Shown here one piece after another: positions 44,893-53,648 of a stretch of 64,000 nt of DNA. The notes under the pieces were generated by a model. The model saw only the letters and a program-made list of their open reading frames with translations, made no database searches and was not told the origin of the DNA. Within the stretch, counting starts at the first letter, position 1; each line of letters opens with the position of its first letter. The DNA is taken from positions 62,001 to 126,000 of the forward strand of contig NZ_KB899250.1 of the NCBI RefSeq assembly GCF_000378105.1, given 5' to 3'. Both the position numbers and the translations under genes were made by a program. The stretch is from Rubritalea marina DSM 17716. GTDB taxonomy: Bacteria > Verrucomicrobiota > Verrucomicrobiia > Verrucomicrobiales > Akkermansiaceae.

Positions 44893-45500
44893 TCAGGTCG
44901 GGCGTATGGGAGTCTTCCAATCTCTTGGATAGAAAAGTAGGTATCCAGCGCAGTGGAAGCCAGGCAACCTAGTCCAGATAGATCGAGATGGCCAGATGCT
45001 TCAAGAGCGACGTCAGGAAGGATAATCTGCTGGACGCTCCCAACAATCAACTTCGTGCCGTTCGACTTGATGTCGATGACCTCCTCCAACTCGAGAGAAA
45101 ATTTCACCGGGCTCTCAGCAACGAAGGGAGCAAAGCCTCCAGCTTCGTAGTGGGCTGTCAATCCTGTGGCCTCAAACTCAGAGACCCCGCCAGGGTACTT
45201 TGCAGAGCATTGATGCGCGGCTTGCAAAAATTCCTCCGTAATGTGGTTCAAAGTCCAAGCCTTGGAATCCAAGATATTCTGAAGCGTGTGCCGCTCCACC
45301 GTGTCGGGACGCGTGACCATCCCAATCAAGAGCGGGTTCGAGCCCAGATGCGTGATGCTCGAAAAGGGTGCTAAATTCTCAACGCCAGCCTGGCTTTTTG
45401 TCCCAACCAGACAGATCGGCTTGGCTCCGGGAAGGCTAGTCGCAAGCTGCACCTTCTTACGAATCTCCATCTGGTCGAGCTCCCCCTTTGAAATGATCAT
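44889..45500 (-). CDS. Flavin reductase family protein
   Basis: 203 residues of the flavin reductase-like FMN-binding split-barrel: RPICLVGT-like start (KPICLVGTKSQAGVENLAP), FSSITHLGSNPLLIGMVTRP, RHTLQNILDSKAWTLNHI and later EVIDIKSNGTKLIVGSVQQI (given piecewise). Such enzymes reduce free FMN or act as small FMN-dependent oxidoreductases. First gene of a coupled pair with the DUF2071 gene. Confidence 0.85.
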   Translation of the reverse strand: MIISKGELDQMEIRKKVQLATSLPGAKPICLVGTKSQAGVENLAPFSSITHLGSNPLLIGMVTRPDTVERHTLQNILDSKAWTLNHITEEFLQAAHQCSAKYPGGVSEFEATGLTAHYEAGGFAPFVAESPVKFSLELEEVIDIKSNGTKLIVGSVQQIILPDVALEASGHLDLSGLGCLASTALDTYFSIQEIGRLPYARPE

Positions 45501-45810
45501 AACCCTAGCTTAGCGAAGAGAGAAAGATGTGCAAGCAAGTCCCTCCTCCTCTATTTTCTCCTCCTTATCGAGCCTGGCACTTTATAAGAAAATTCAAAAA
45601 TCATCCCCTTATCTGCCGCACACATCGCTTAGAATTATTCGTATCCAATCTAAATCTATGTGATGTAGTCGTTCATTGGCCGAGGGCCGAATTTAGAGCA
45701 ACAAAATAGCCGCAAGTATGAAAAACTGTGCCATGCAGACACGGTAGTGCTGAGCTTAAAACATAACGCTAGTTAGAGAGGAAGTAAGCCTGAGCCAACT
45801 ATTCTAATTT
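45501..45810. other. Intergenic stretch downstream of the transposase
   Basis: 310 bases, AT-rich, with no gene. Holds one GAGCCTGGCAC repeat (45561-45587) and, at about 45766-45782, ACATAACGCTAGTTAGAG, two attC-like core fragments set side by side. Confidence 0.5.
45561..45587 (+). repeat. GAGCCTGGCAC repeat
   Basis: CTCCTTATCGAGCCTGGCAC then TTTATAA. It flanks the transposase gene on its 3' side. Confidence 0.75.
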
Positions 45811-46992
45811 TCAATGCACTTCACACGCATCCTTCAAATGCTGCCGGTGGGCGTAGATGCGAGACTCTTTAGTATACAGCATCTTCTTCGCTCCATGGGT
45901 GCGATTCGCATAAGCCTCGCCGCATTGATCCTGCAGCGCTTGAAAGCCATCCTCGACAAATTCTTTAGAACCAAAGATCACACCATCCACGGCGAAACGT
46001 AGCTTGCAGCGCAGCATCTGACGCCAGTTCAACTTGCCTCCCTCGTTGAGGATTTGCTCTACCTCTTTTCTATCAAAACCTAGCTTACGCTTCCTCCGCG
46101 CCGACTGTGACTCACTAGGAATGGCATCTCCTACAGCCGCCTCCCCTTCTTCTGCTAGCATGCAACGATAGCGCGCACTCTCGCTTCTGAAGTCGAAGCT
46201 TCTCTCCTCTTTCAGACTTCCCTTCTTGTCGTGTTCAGCTTGCCTCAAACTGGCCAAGTATTCATGCATCTTCTCCCTGCCGACCGCCTTCCACGCCTCG
46301 CAGAGCTCGAAGCTACTCTCATGCAACATCAAGGCCTGCAATCCACCTTGGGCTTCCTTTGAGCTCCCATAAGCTGCTGCGTAGCCGCACCATCTGAAGT
46401 CCAGCGGTTCCTTCACGATTCCAGCTCGTAATGGGTTGAGGTCAATGTATGCAGCGATAAAGCGTGCATGCCAGCCACCTTGGACTTGCACGCTGGTAAA
46501 GCGCCCCTGCCACAAGGTTCCTTCTTTGCCCTGTTCCTTGTTGAACCATCGGCTGTAGCCTTGCTTGATTGAACGCATGAACTCCGAAAGGTTCCACATC
46601 CTGCGGGTGTAGGGTTCTCTTATCGCACGCACAGCAGCATCACGCTTTTCAACATCGGGTATCGCGCGGGCTGTGGCCAAGCGCTGCTGCATATCATCGA
46701 TCAATTCCTGCGAATACAAATGCGAGAGTTGCTTGAGAAATTGATGATCGCTGAGTTCATCAGCCTTGCCTGGCGGCACGTAGACCATCACATAAATGTG
46801 ATTGCTCATAATGCAATACGCCAGCACCTTAAGATCGCCAAAGGCCTCGTACTTGCGCATCAGCTGCACAAAGAACTCACGGCCATGATCATCAAATACA
46901 AACTCGCGCCAAACAGCACGAGTCACACAATGGTAAATACCACCCTGAGTGTCTTGGTGGCACGATAACAAATACTTACGGGGAATTCGCAT
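45811..46992 (-). CDS. Y1 (REP-type) transposase, probably inactive HUH site
   Basis: 393 residues. The N-terminal Y1_Tnp domain has GGIYHCVTRAVWREFVF, YCIMSNHIYVMVYVPPG, and the nucleophile Tyr in SIKQGYSRWFNKE (Y146), then GTLWQGRFTS and YIDLNPLRAGIV. The HUH metal motif normally reads SNHxH; here it is H65-I66-Y67, because one base (codon TAT at 46792-46794 instead of CAT) replaces the second His. The C-terminal 170 residues are an extra region common in large Verrucomicrobia members. It resembles RAYT proteins that act on REP hairpins, and GAGCCTGGCAC repeats flank it on both sides. Confidence 0.85.
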   Translation of the reverse strand: MRIPRKYLLSCHQDTQGGIYHCVTRAVWREFVFDDHGREFFVQLMRKYEAFGDLKVLAYCIMSNHIYVMVYVPPGKADELSDHQFLKQLSHLYSQELIDDMQQRLATARAIPDVEKRDAAVRAIREPYTRRMWNLSEFMRSIKQGYSRWFNKEQGKEGTLWQGRFTSVQVQGGWHARFIAAYIDLNPLRAGIVKEPLDFRWCGYAAAYGSSKEAQGGLQALMLHESSFELCEAWKAVGREKMHEYLASLRQAEHDKKGSLKEERSFDFRSESARYRCMLAEEGEAAVGDAIPSESQSARRKRKLGFDRKEVEQILNEGGKLNWRQMLRCKLRFAVDGVIFGSKEFVEDGFQALQDQCGEAYANRTHGAKKMLYTKESRIYAHRQHLKDACEVH

Positions 46993-47082
46993 GGGAGGAG
47001 GGATTGAAAGTTAGACATCAGCAATCGCTGACATCAACTCACAGACTACTCCTACTCAACCAGTAACGCGATCTAATTCTCT

Positions 47083-47110
47083 GTATTGAGCCTGGCTCCA
47101 TGTATGCTAT
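47083..47110 (+). repeat. GAGCCTGGCAC repeat, 5' side of transposase
   Basis: GTATTGAGCCTGGCTCCATG, then TATGCTAT; one substitution in the core. Confidence 0.7.
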
Positions 47111-47142
47111 GTGTTACATGTCACTATGTATTACGGTGTGCT

Positions 47143-47757
47143 CTATTTATGAGGCAACAGGCATTTGTATGCACACAATTTTAGCATTTCAGCCAACATT
47201 GTCAGTTTTAATTCACTGGCTAACCTCATCTTGGAAACACTTTTTACATCTTCGTCTGTAATCCAAAGAGGACTTTGACGCTCCCATACAACAACTGAAG
47301 TAGAATCTATTAATTCGTATACATGTAGGTTGCTATCGAGTTCCTCACCTTTCCAACATTTTCCATTTAATAATTCTGTATCGATGGAATCTAGAACATC
47401 GATGAGATTCTTAGTCTTTTCACAAGAAAGGACCATTAGAGCGTTATGTACCATTTCATGGTGAAAATCACCCTCACATAGCGCCTCATCTCTATTAATT
47501 ACCTTTAGCCTTCTAACGCGTAAGTTTGATTGCTTGGTATCGTCATTAGGTATCTGCCAGGACAGCTGGGTTGCCTCGCCATCAGAATTTATAATCGTAA
47601 TTCTCAAAAACCCGCAATCGTTAAAGTTCAATTGATTTGGCGAAAATTCTTTAAACTTACTCAAATATGATTGAGTCGTAGGACACAAAGATACATCTGA
47701 ACAATAACAAATAGGACTTAAACTAAATATAATTAAAATAACTAAAAAAGGATTCAT
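47143..47757 (-). CDS. Orphan exported protein
   Basis: 204 residues, AT-rich. Signal peptide MNPFLVILIIFSLSPICYC|S; the mature part has Cys-containing segments (SLCPTTQSYL, NFNDCGFLRI, LSCEKTKNLI, GKCWKGEELD) and ends LKLCAYKCLLPHK. I do not recognise it. It lies between two GAGCCTGGCAC-type repeats, suggesting an accessory insertion. Confidence 0.6.
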   Translation of the reverse strand: MNPFLVILIIFSLSPICYCSDVSLCPTTQSYLSKFKEFSPNQLNFNDCGFLRITIINSDGEATQLSWQIPNDDTKQSNLRVRRLKVINRDEALCEGDFHHEMVHNALMVLSCEKTKNLIDVLDSIDTELLNGKCWKGEELDSNLHVYELIDSTSVVVWERQSPLWITDEDVKSVSKMRLASELKLTMLAEMLKLCAYKCLLPHK

Positions 47758-47764
47758 GACTTAA

Positions 47765-47793
47765 ATCTATTGAGCCTGTCACTATGTATGATG
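47765..47793 (+). repeat. GAGCCTGTCAC repeat
   Basis: ATCTATTGAGCCTGTCACTA then TGTATGATG; variant with GTCAC for GGCAC. Confidence 0.7.
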
Positions 47794-47848
47794 CTCATTC
47801 TGATCGGGTCTTGGAGCCCACAAGGTAAGACTGATTGAAATACAAAGT

Positions 47849-48133
47849 TCACCCTTTACGGCGAGTCGCCTCGAATGCCGTAAGTTCGACATAAAACGAT
47901 GTCACCTCTTCGGTATTGAGCTTGTCTATTTCTGAAAACAATTGCTTGTGGTGTACCTTCTGTGCGGAATCGGCATCGATCCCAAATTTACAGCGGAAAT
48001 CCCAAAAGTTGGCATCGGGGCTTAGCTGCTTGTTGCGTTCGCGTTTCACGTACTTATTGATCGTGCTTTTAGCCGCCTCAATCATTCGGGCTGGCTTCTT
48101 TTTGGGATCTGCAATTTGAAATACTTTCTTCAT
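47849..48133 (-). CDS. DUF6172 family small protein
   Basis: 94 residues: MKKVFQIADPKKKPARMIEA, ANFWDFRCKFGIDADSAQ and VTSFYVELTAFEATRRKG, the pattern of the DUF6172 family (KKxFxLxxPKxKPARxxEA, xNFWDFxCKFG). Basic and possibly nucleic-acid related; function unknown. Located in the repeat-rich accessory stretch. Confidence 0.72.
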   Translation of the reverse strand: MKKVFQIADPKKKPARMIEAAKSTINKYVKRERNKQLSPDANFWDFRCKFGIDADSAQKVHHKQLFSEIDKLNTEEVTSFYVELTAFEATRRKG

Positions 48134-48413
48134 CGTTGAAATGTCATGGTTGACTGTAGTCTTTGGGTACTAGGAAATGATTCGTAATCAATACATTGTT
48201 TAGATTAAGGGCACTTCCAGCAACCTCTTCTGTTGATCTACGTGTTCTATCATCTTAAAACTGCGAGTGGAGCACGTCATAGCAAATAGGCGCCCTTGAA
48301 GCTGGAAATCCTTTCCTATAGAGTCCCTATAGTGACAGGCTCGATGAGGAAGGCTGTTAGAAATTTGTGCTGAGCGCATCAGCTTGTGTTTGGCTAAGAG
48401 CTTAGAACCTCTT
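48134..48413. other. Intergenic stretch without a gene
   Basis: 280 bases, no reading frame of note. A minus-strand GAGCCTGTCAC repeat lies at 48326-48350. Confidence 0.5.
48326..48350 (-). repeat. GAGCCTGTCAC repeat, minus strand
   Basis: On the minus strand TCCTCATCGAGCCTGTCACT followed by ATAGG; the only copy in the opposite orientation. Confidence 0.68.
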
Positions 48414-50534
48414 CTACGAGTAGGTCTTAATCAGCTCGACGAAGCGGGCTAGGTAGCGGTCGGCCTTTTTCTCCCCTACGCCGGGGACTGAGCGACCAGA
48501 GCGTACCGAATTGGGCCGCAGGCGCGTCATTGCCTCCAATGTTTTGTTGGAAAAGATTTGGTAGGCGGGGACTCCTTCGTTGTGGGCGATTTCGGCGCGG
48601 AGCTTGCGCAGGCGTTCGTAGAGTTCTGCGTCAAAACCCAGCGTGCTTAAATTCAGGCCATCGGAGCGCTGCTCCTTAGTTTTGAGGCTAGCCGCAGAGC
48701 CTGGCCAAACGACCAGGGGCTTGGCCCTATCTAACATCACCTCTTCGCCGCGGGCGGAGAGGCTGACGAGCGGGTATTCCCCTTTCTGGGTTTGCACGAG
48801 CCCGGCGTCATGAGCCGACTGCATCAAATCATTGAGATAGGCGGTGCCTAGGTCTTTGAGGAGCCCGTAGGTGCTGAGTTCCTCGAGTCGGTTTTGGAGA
48901 ATTTCTTTGGCCTTGCTGCCAACAAGCATCTGCACCACGCGGCCTCTACCAAAGCGCCCCTCCCACTGCCCATTCACCTTGCGACTCATGCGGGCGACGC
49001 CGCTGAGCATCTTACGCAGGTTCATGACCTGCTCAGGCGATCCTTCACTGGCGCCCTCACCGAGCTTACCGACACAGACATCGCAGCTACCGCAGGTGCC
49101 AGCATCACGCTCACCAAAATATTCCATAATCCATTGCTGGCGGCATTGGTGTGAGTAACAAAGCTCGACCATCGCGGCGAGTTTCGACTTATCGCGGCGC
49201 TCCTTTTCCTCGAGGGCGTGCCGGTCAATCTCTAACTTGCTGGTCAAGACATTCGGCTTCAACAAGCGAGTCCCCATCACTCGCGAGCCATTGACCTTGA
49301 AACGTTCAATCATGCCTTGGCGCATCAAGACCCCCAATGCAGCTCCAACCGACATCCCATTCTTCACATCCGCACCAATCTTCATTTGGTCCAAAGTCTC
49401 ATGCACCTCGAAATCCGTATTCACCTGATTCAAGAGATGCTGATAGAGATCACAAATCGTCTTGTAGGTCGGATTCACTCCCTCGATGAAAAACTCCTGG
49501 GTGCGGGTGTCTGCGTAGTTGAACAAAAGCTCACAATGCGAAGGCTTGCCATCACGTCCCGCACGCCCAGCCTCCTGATAGTATGCTTCCACGCTACCTG
49601 GAACTTCAAAATGCATCACGAAGCGCACATCGGAGCGATCAATCCCCATGCCAAAGGCGTTCGTAGCCACCGCCACATCGGCCTCTCTCTGAATGAAAGT
49701 ATTCTGGGTTTTCTCACGTTGTTCATCGCTCATCCCCCCGTGGTAGGCAATGCAACTCACGCCCCAGTCGTGCAGCATCTCAGCGATCTCATCCACACGC
49801 TTGCGCGTGGCGCAGTAGACAATCCCAGTCTTCCATTGCTTGATGACCTCGCGGATGCGCTTGTACTTTTGCTCATGCTTCGAGACCGTCGTGATGTTCA
49901 GGCTTAGGTTACTTCGAGCGAAGCCACTCACTGTCTCGAAGGGATTTCTCAGCTTAAGCACCGACAAGATATCGCGACGCACATCTGCTGTAGCAGTGGC
50001 TGTGAGCGCCACACATTGTGGATGCCCAACTTTTTCTAACACTGCGCCCAAGCGCATGTAATCTGGCCTAAAATCATGTCCCCACTGACTCAAACAATGG
50101 GCTTCATCGATCGCAAAAAGTGAAATATCAACCTCTAGCAGCGCCTGAATAAAGCTCTCCACTTTAAAGCGCTCAGGCGCAACGTAGACCAGCTTATACT
50201 TGCCTGAGCGCATGCCGGAGACGCGCTCGCGTTGCTCGGCGAGGGTCAGCGTGGAATTGATCACTGTGGCTGGTACTCCACGCACCAATAAAGCATCCAC
50301 TTGATCCTTCATCAGGGCAATCAATGGGCTAACCACAATGCAGACACCTTCTAAGCACAGCGCTGGCAGTTGGTAACAAAGCGACTTACCGCCGCCGGTG
50401 GGCATGACGACTAGGCCGTCTGTGCCACTGATGATTTTATCTACCACATCGCCCTGCCCTTCACGGAAGGCCTCAAAGCCAAAGTGCTCGCGAAGTGCCT
50501 CGTGGGCGTCCTTGATCTGCCGTGGATTCTGCAT
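48414..50534 (-). CDS. recQ: ATP-dependent DNA helicase RecQ
   Basis: 706 residues. Helicase core: MPTGGGKSLCYQLPAL, LFAIDEAHCLSQWGHDFRPDY, and QEAGRAGRDG; zinc-binding cysteines in CYSHQCRQQ...CGSCDVC; RQC and, at the C terminus, an HRDC domain (VPAYQIFSNKTLEAMTRLRP, PGVGEKKADRYLARFVELI, in parts). Unwinds recombination and replication intermediates 3' to 5'. Start ATG 50534 follows the dgt stop with no gap. Confidence 0.95.
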   Translation of the reverse strand: MQNPRQIKDAHEALREHFGFEAFREGQGDVVDKIISGTDGLVVMPTGGGKSLCYQLPALCLEGVCIVVSPLIALMKDQVDALLVRGVPATVINSTLTLAEQRERVSGMRSGKYKLVYVAPERFKVESFIQALLEVDISLFAIDEAHCLSQWGHDFRPDYMRLGAVLEKVGHPQCVALTATATADVRRDILSVLKLRNPFETVSGFARSNLSLNITTVSKHEQKYKRIREVIKQWKTGIVYCATRKRVDEIAEMLHDWGVSCIAYHGGMSDEQREKTQNTFIQREADVAVATNAFGMGIDRSDVRFVMHFEVPGSVEAYYQEAGRAGRDGKPSHCELLFNYADTRTQEFFIEGVNPTYKTICDLYQHLLNQVNTDFEVHETLDQMKIGADVKNGMSVGAALGVLMRQGMIERFKVNGSRVMGTRLLKPNVLTSKLEIDRHALEEKERRDKSKLAAMVELCYSHQCRQQWIMEYFGERDAGTCGSCDVCVGKLGEGASEGSPEQVMNLRKMLSGVARMSRKVNGQWEGRFGRGRVVQMLVGSKAKEILQNRLEELSTYGLLKDLGTAYLNDLMQSAHDAGLVQTQKGEYPLVSLSARGEEVMLDRAKPLVVWPGSAASLKTKEQRSDGLNLSTLGFDAELYERLRKLRAEIAHNEGVPAYQIFSNKTLEAMTRLRPNSVRSGRSVPGVGEKKADRYLARFVELIKTYS

Positions 50535-51818
50535 CTAAACAATGTCTCCGATAGAGCCGTAGCCCGGCGTGAAAAGGCGCTTGTACAGGCGATTGACCGC
50601 AGCATCGGTAAGGCTCACGATGTAGTCACAGAGCACGCGCGATTTCGCGGCGCGATCCGCGCACTGCTCGATTTCCTTGGCCACGGGATCGGGCAGAATC
50701 CGGAACCCATCATTCGAATCTCCAAGCACATACTGACAGTGCAGAAGATTCCAAAGCTTGCTGAGCATGTGTCCGCCTTTGTACTCTAACTGGCTAAGCT
50801 CAGATGATTGAAACACCACTTGATAGGCTAGTGCCTTGTACACATCACAGACTGCACGTTGCTCAGCATCTATCAGTAATGTGTATCGATAACGATTCGA
50901 CTCACCACTCATGAAATTGACCACTTCATCAAGCTCGACCGCCTGGATAAAATCCCCAATTTTCCGCCCCACGAACGACTCCACCTTACCCCGGCGTATC
51001 GCCTTGAGCAAGTCGCCCAATGGAGACTCGGGTTGAATGGAATGGCCGTGCTCTGCAGCCCAATTCTCAATCGTTAGGACATCGAGAAAACCAGCTCTGA
51101 TAGAATCTGCTAGATCATTGAGTGAGTACGCCACATCGTCTGCCCAATCCATGATTTGGCATTCGATCGACTTGAAGGCATCTCTGGCTTTACCTGGAGT
51201 GTATTCGATTGGAAAATCGCGACCTTCATACACCCAATCTAAATACTTCACCTGCTCGTCGTATATAAAGTGGTTCTTTGGCGGCATGCCATCATTGGAT
51301 GACTTGAGCTCAGACCACAGCGTCTTGTACTTGAGCACTCCATCGAGGAAGGCACGGGATGGGTTCATCCCGGTGTTCTTGGACGAGAAGATCCGCTCCG
51401 TAATCAAACGCAAAGTTTGCGCATTCCCTTCAAAGCCTCCCTCCTCATGCATGAAGCGATTGATCACATTCTCACCAGCATGCCCGTAGGGTGGGTGCCC
51501 AAGATCATGGGACAAACATATCGCCTCCACCAAATCACTATCAATGAAGTACTCTTCACCCAGATATGAGGAAAATTTTTTAAGGTAATAACTAATGGAT
51601 CTACCGATTTGAGCCACCTCCAAGGAATGGGTCAGTCGTGTCCGATAGAAGTCATATTCACCACTCCAAAACACCTGAGTCTTGCTCTGCAGACTACGAA
51701 ATGAATCGGTATGGAGAATACGATCGCGGTCGATCTGAAAACACGAACGATAGTCGTCGCGTGGGGATTCTATGTTCAATCTTTCTTGGTCGAAGGCTGA
51801 GTAAAACGAATTCTCCAT
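50535..51818 (-). CDS. dgt: dGTPase-like HD-domain triphosphohydrolase
   Basis: 427 residues. HD-domain signature: RLTHSLEVAQIGRSISY, CLSHDLGHPPYGHAGE and later MDWADDVAYSLNDLAD. Family members cleave dGTP (or other dNTPs) to the nucleoside and triphosphate, controlling dNTP pools. The stop TAG is directly followed by the recQ ATG, so the two are translated in tandem. Not the short 330-residue type; the tail of about 90 residues is family-typical. Confidence 0.92.
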   Translation of the reverse strand: MENSFYSAFDQERLNIESPRDDYRSCFQIDRDRILHTDSFRSLQSKTQVFWSGEYDFYRTRLTHSLEVAQIGRSISYYLKKFSSYLGEEYFIDSDLVEAICLSHDLGHPPYGHAGENVINRFMHEEGGFEGNAQTLRLITERIFSSKNTGMNPSRAFLDGVLKYKTLWSELKSSNDGMPPKNHFIYDEQVKYLDWVYEGRDFPIEYTPGKARDAFKSIECQIMDWADDVAYSLNDLADSIRAGFLDVLTIENWAAEHGHSIQPESPLGDLLKAIRRGKVESFVGRKIGDFIQAVELDEVVNFMSGESNRYRYTLLIDAEQRAVCDVYKALAYQVVFQSSELSQLEYKGGHMLSKLWNLLHCQYVLGDSNDGFRILPDPVAKEIEQCADRAAKSRVLCDYIVSLTDAAVNRLYKRLFTPGYGSIGDIV

Positions 51819-51925
51819 GATGTCTGCCAGAGACTAACGCATCAGCCAACTGCGACAACAGTTTTCTTTAGCTCGAGCCGAACTCTACACTTGCGGAACA
51901 ATCCGAATCGGGCGATCACATGGAC

Positions 51926-52738
51926 ATGCCGGAACTGCCAGAAGTGGAAACTAGTTGTCGTGGGATCCGCCCTCACCTCGTGGGCAAATCCATCGACCAC
52001 ATCGAAGTCCTCAACGGCCAGCTTCGTTGGCCAGTTTCCGAAGAAATCCACTCTCTGCGTCAGGCTCAAGTCCACAGCGTCAGCCGCAGATCAAAGTACA
52101 TCCTCATCGAAACGGGTGATGGCCACATGATCATTCACCTCGGCATGTCTGGAAGTCTGCGTGTCATCGATGCCGATGAACCACTCAAAAAACACGACCA
52201 CCTGATCTTCCACCTGCCCGATGGCAAGCAAATGCGCTACCACGACCCACGTCGATTTGGTTGTGCTCTCTGGACTCATGAGTCACCGGCAAGGCACACG
52301 CTGATTCGATCACTCGGACCCGAGCCTCTCAGTGAAGCATTCACTCCTGAGCACCTTATCCAAAGTTGTGAAGGCCGCCAACGTACCATCAAGCAACACA
52401 TCATGGATGGACACGTCGTCGTAGGAGTCGGCAACATCTACGCCTGCGAGGCCCTGCATTTCTCCAAGATCAACCCTAAAAAACCTGCAGCCAAGGTCTC
52501 AAAGCCAAAGCTCAGGCTCCTCCATCAAAACATTCGTAAGGTACTATCCAATGCCATCGAACAAGGAGGCACGACCCTGCGCGACTTCACCAAAAGCGAT
52601 GGCCAGCCGGGTTACTTCCAGCAAGAGCTCTACGTCTACGGTCGTGAAGCTGAGCCCTGCAAAGTCTGCGATGGTACCATCAAGCGCGTCGTACTAGGGC
52701 AGCGCTCTACTTTTTACTGCCCTCGCTGCCAACCTTGA
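51926..52738 (+). CDS. mutM: Formamidopyrimidine-DNA glycosylase MutM
   Basis: 270 residues. The start is set by mechanism: the N-terminal proline after Met (PELPEVET) attacks the sugar, so ATG 51926 (MPELPE) must be used and not ATG 51920 (MDMPELPE), which would block the proline. Motifs: PELPEVE, KYILIETGDGHMIIHLGMSG, VVVGVGNIYACEALHFSKI and the C-terminal zinc finger CKVCDGT...FYCPRCQP. Removes 8-oxoguanine and formamidopyrimidines. Full-length and probably active. Confidence 0.95.
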   Translation: MPELPEVETSCRGIRPHLVGKSIDHIEVLNGQLRWPVSEEIHSLRQAQVHSVSRRSKYILIETGDGHMIIHLGMSGSLRVIDADEPLKKHDHLIFHLPDGKQMRYHDPRRFGCALWTHESPARHTLIRSLGPEPLSEAFTPEHLIQSCEGRQRTIKQHIMDGHVVVGVGNIYACEALHFSKINPKKPAAKVSKPKLRLLHQNIRKVLSNAIEQGGTTLRDFTKSDGQPGYFQQELYVYGREAEPCKVCDGTIKRVVLGQRSTFYCPRCQP

Positions 52739-52839
52739 ACATTGCTCGCTTTCTGCTCCTGTGCTACGCTGCAAGCTGAAACACCACCGAGGCGCCAGCA
52801 TACCATTGCTCAAGCATCGTTGCGAAACAGGAAACTGCC

Positions 52840-53595
52840 ATGCAGAAGATTCCAGTACACGTATTCCCCACCCGCGCAGACGCCGCAACTCAGTTAGCGT
52901 TAGAAACTGCCAGCCTGATCAAGGACAATGAAGCCAAAGGCAAACACACGGTCCTGGGCCTAGCCACCGGCGACACGCCCGTGCCCTATTACAAGGAACT
53001 CATCAAATGGCACCAAGAACGCGGCCTGAGCTTTGCAACTGTGACCTGCTTTAATCTGGATGAATACACAGGTCTCTGCCGCGACCACCCACAGTCATAT
53101 TGGCAGTTCATGCACAACCAGCTGTTCCAGCACATCGACATCTTACCCGAGAACATCCACATGCCATCAGGAACCGTTGCCGAGGCTGACATCCCTGCGC
53201 ACTGTCACGCCTACGAACAAGCGATCCTCGATGCCGGCGGGCTCGATATGCAAATCCTCGGGATCGGTCGCACCGGACACATCGGCTTCAACGAACCTGG
53301 CTCACCAATCGACTCACGCACACGGGCCGTTTCCTTGGATCCCGTGACCCGCGAAGACGCTGCTCGCACCTTCGGTGGTCTCGCCCAAGTGCCCACTTCA
53401 GCCATCACCATGGGCTGCGGCACCATCCTCTCAGCAAAACGCATTGTGCTCATGGCTTGGGGAAACTCTAAAGCGGACATCATCAACCAAGCACTCAATG
53501 GTTCAGTCAATAGCAGCGTCTCAGCCTCCTACCTACAACGCCACCCCAACACGGACTTCTACATCGACGCAGCGGCTGCCTCAGCACTTTCCTAA
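52840..53595 (+). CDS. nagB: Glucosamine-6-phosphate deaminase
   Basis: 251 residues. Converts GlcN-6-P to Fru-6-P + NH3. The chain has GLATGDTPVPYY, CFNLDEYTG, and GIGRTGHIGFNEPGSPIDSR (in parts); the family block GxGxDGHIxFNEP has Thr where E. coli has Asp. The same variant occurs in Bacteroidetes-type NagB. It converges with the porin gene with 53 bases between. The enzyme suits growth on chitin or peptidoglycan sugars. Confidence 0.9.
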   Translation: MQKIPVHVFPTRADAATQLALETASLIKDNEAKGKHTVLGLATGDTPVPYYKELIKWHQERGLSFATVTCFNLDEYTGLCRDHPQSYWQFMHNQLFQHIDILPENIHMPSGTVAEADIPAHCHAYEQAILDAGGLDMQILGIGRTGHIGFNEPGSPIDSRTRAVSLDPVTREDAARTFGGLAQVPTSAITMGCGTILSAKRIVLMAWGNSKADIINQALNGSVNSSVSASYLQRHPNTDFYIDAAAASALS

Positions 53596-53648
53596 CCCAG
53601 GCATCACCGGATTCGGCACCTATCGTTTGTCCAGGAAACCAGAAAACC

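Noticed and set aside
45766-45782. A complete attC site
   Set aside because: Only two adjoining core-like fragments with 4 bases between; no room for a stem.
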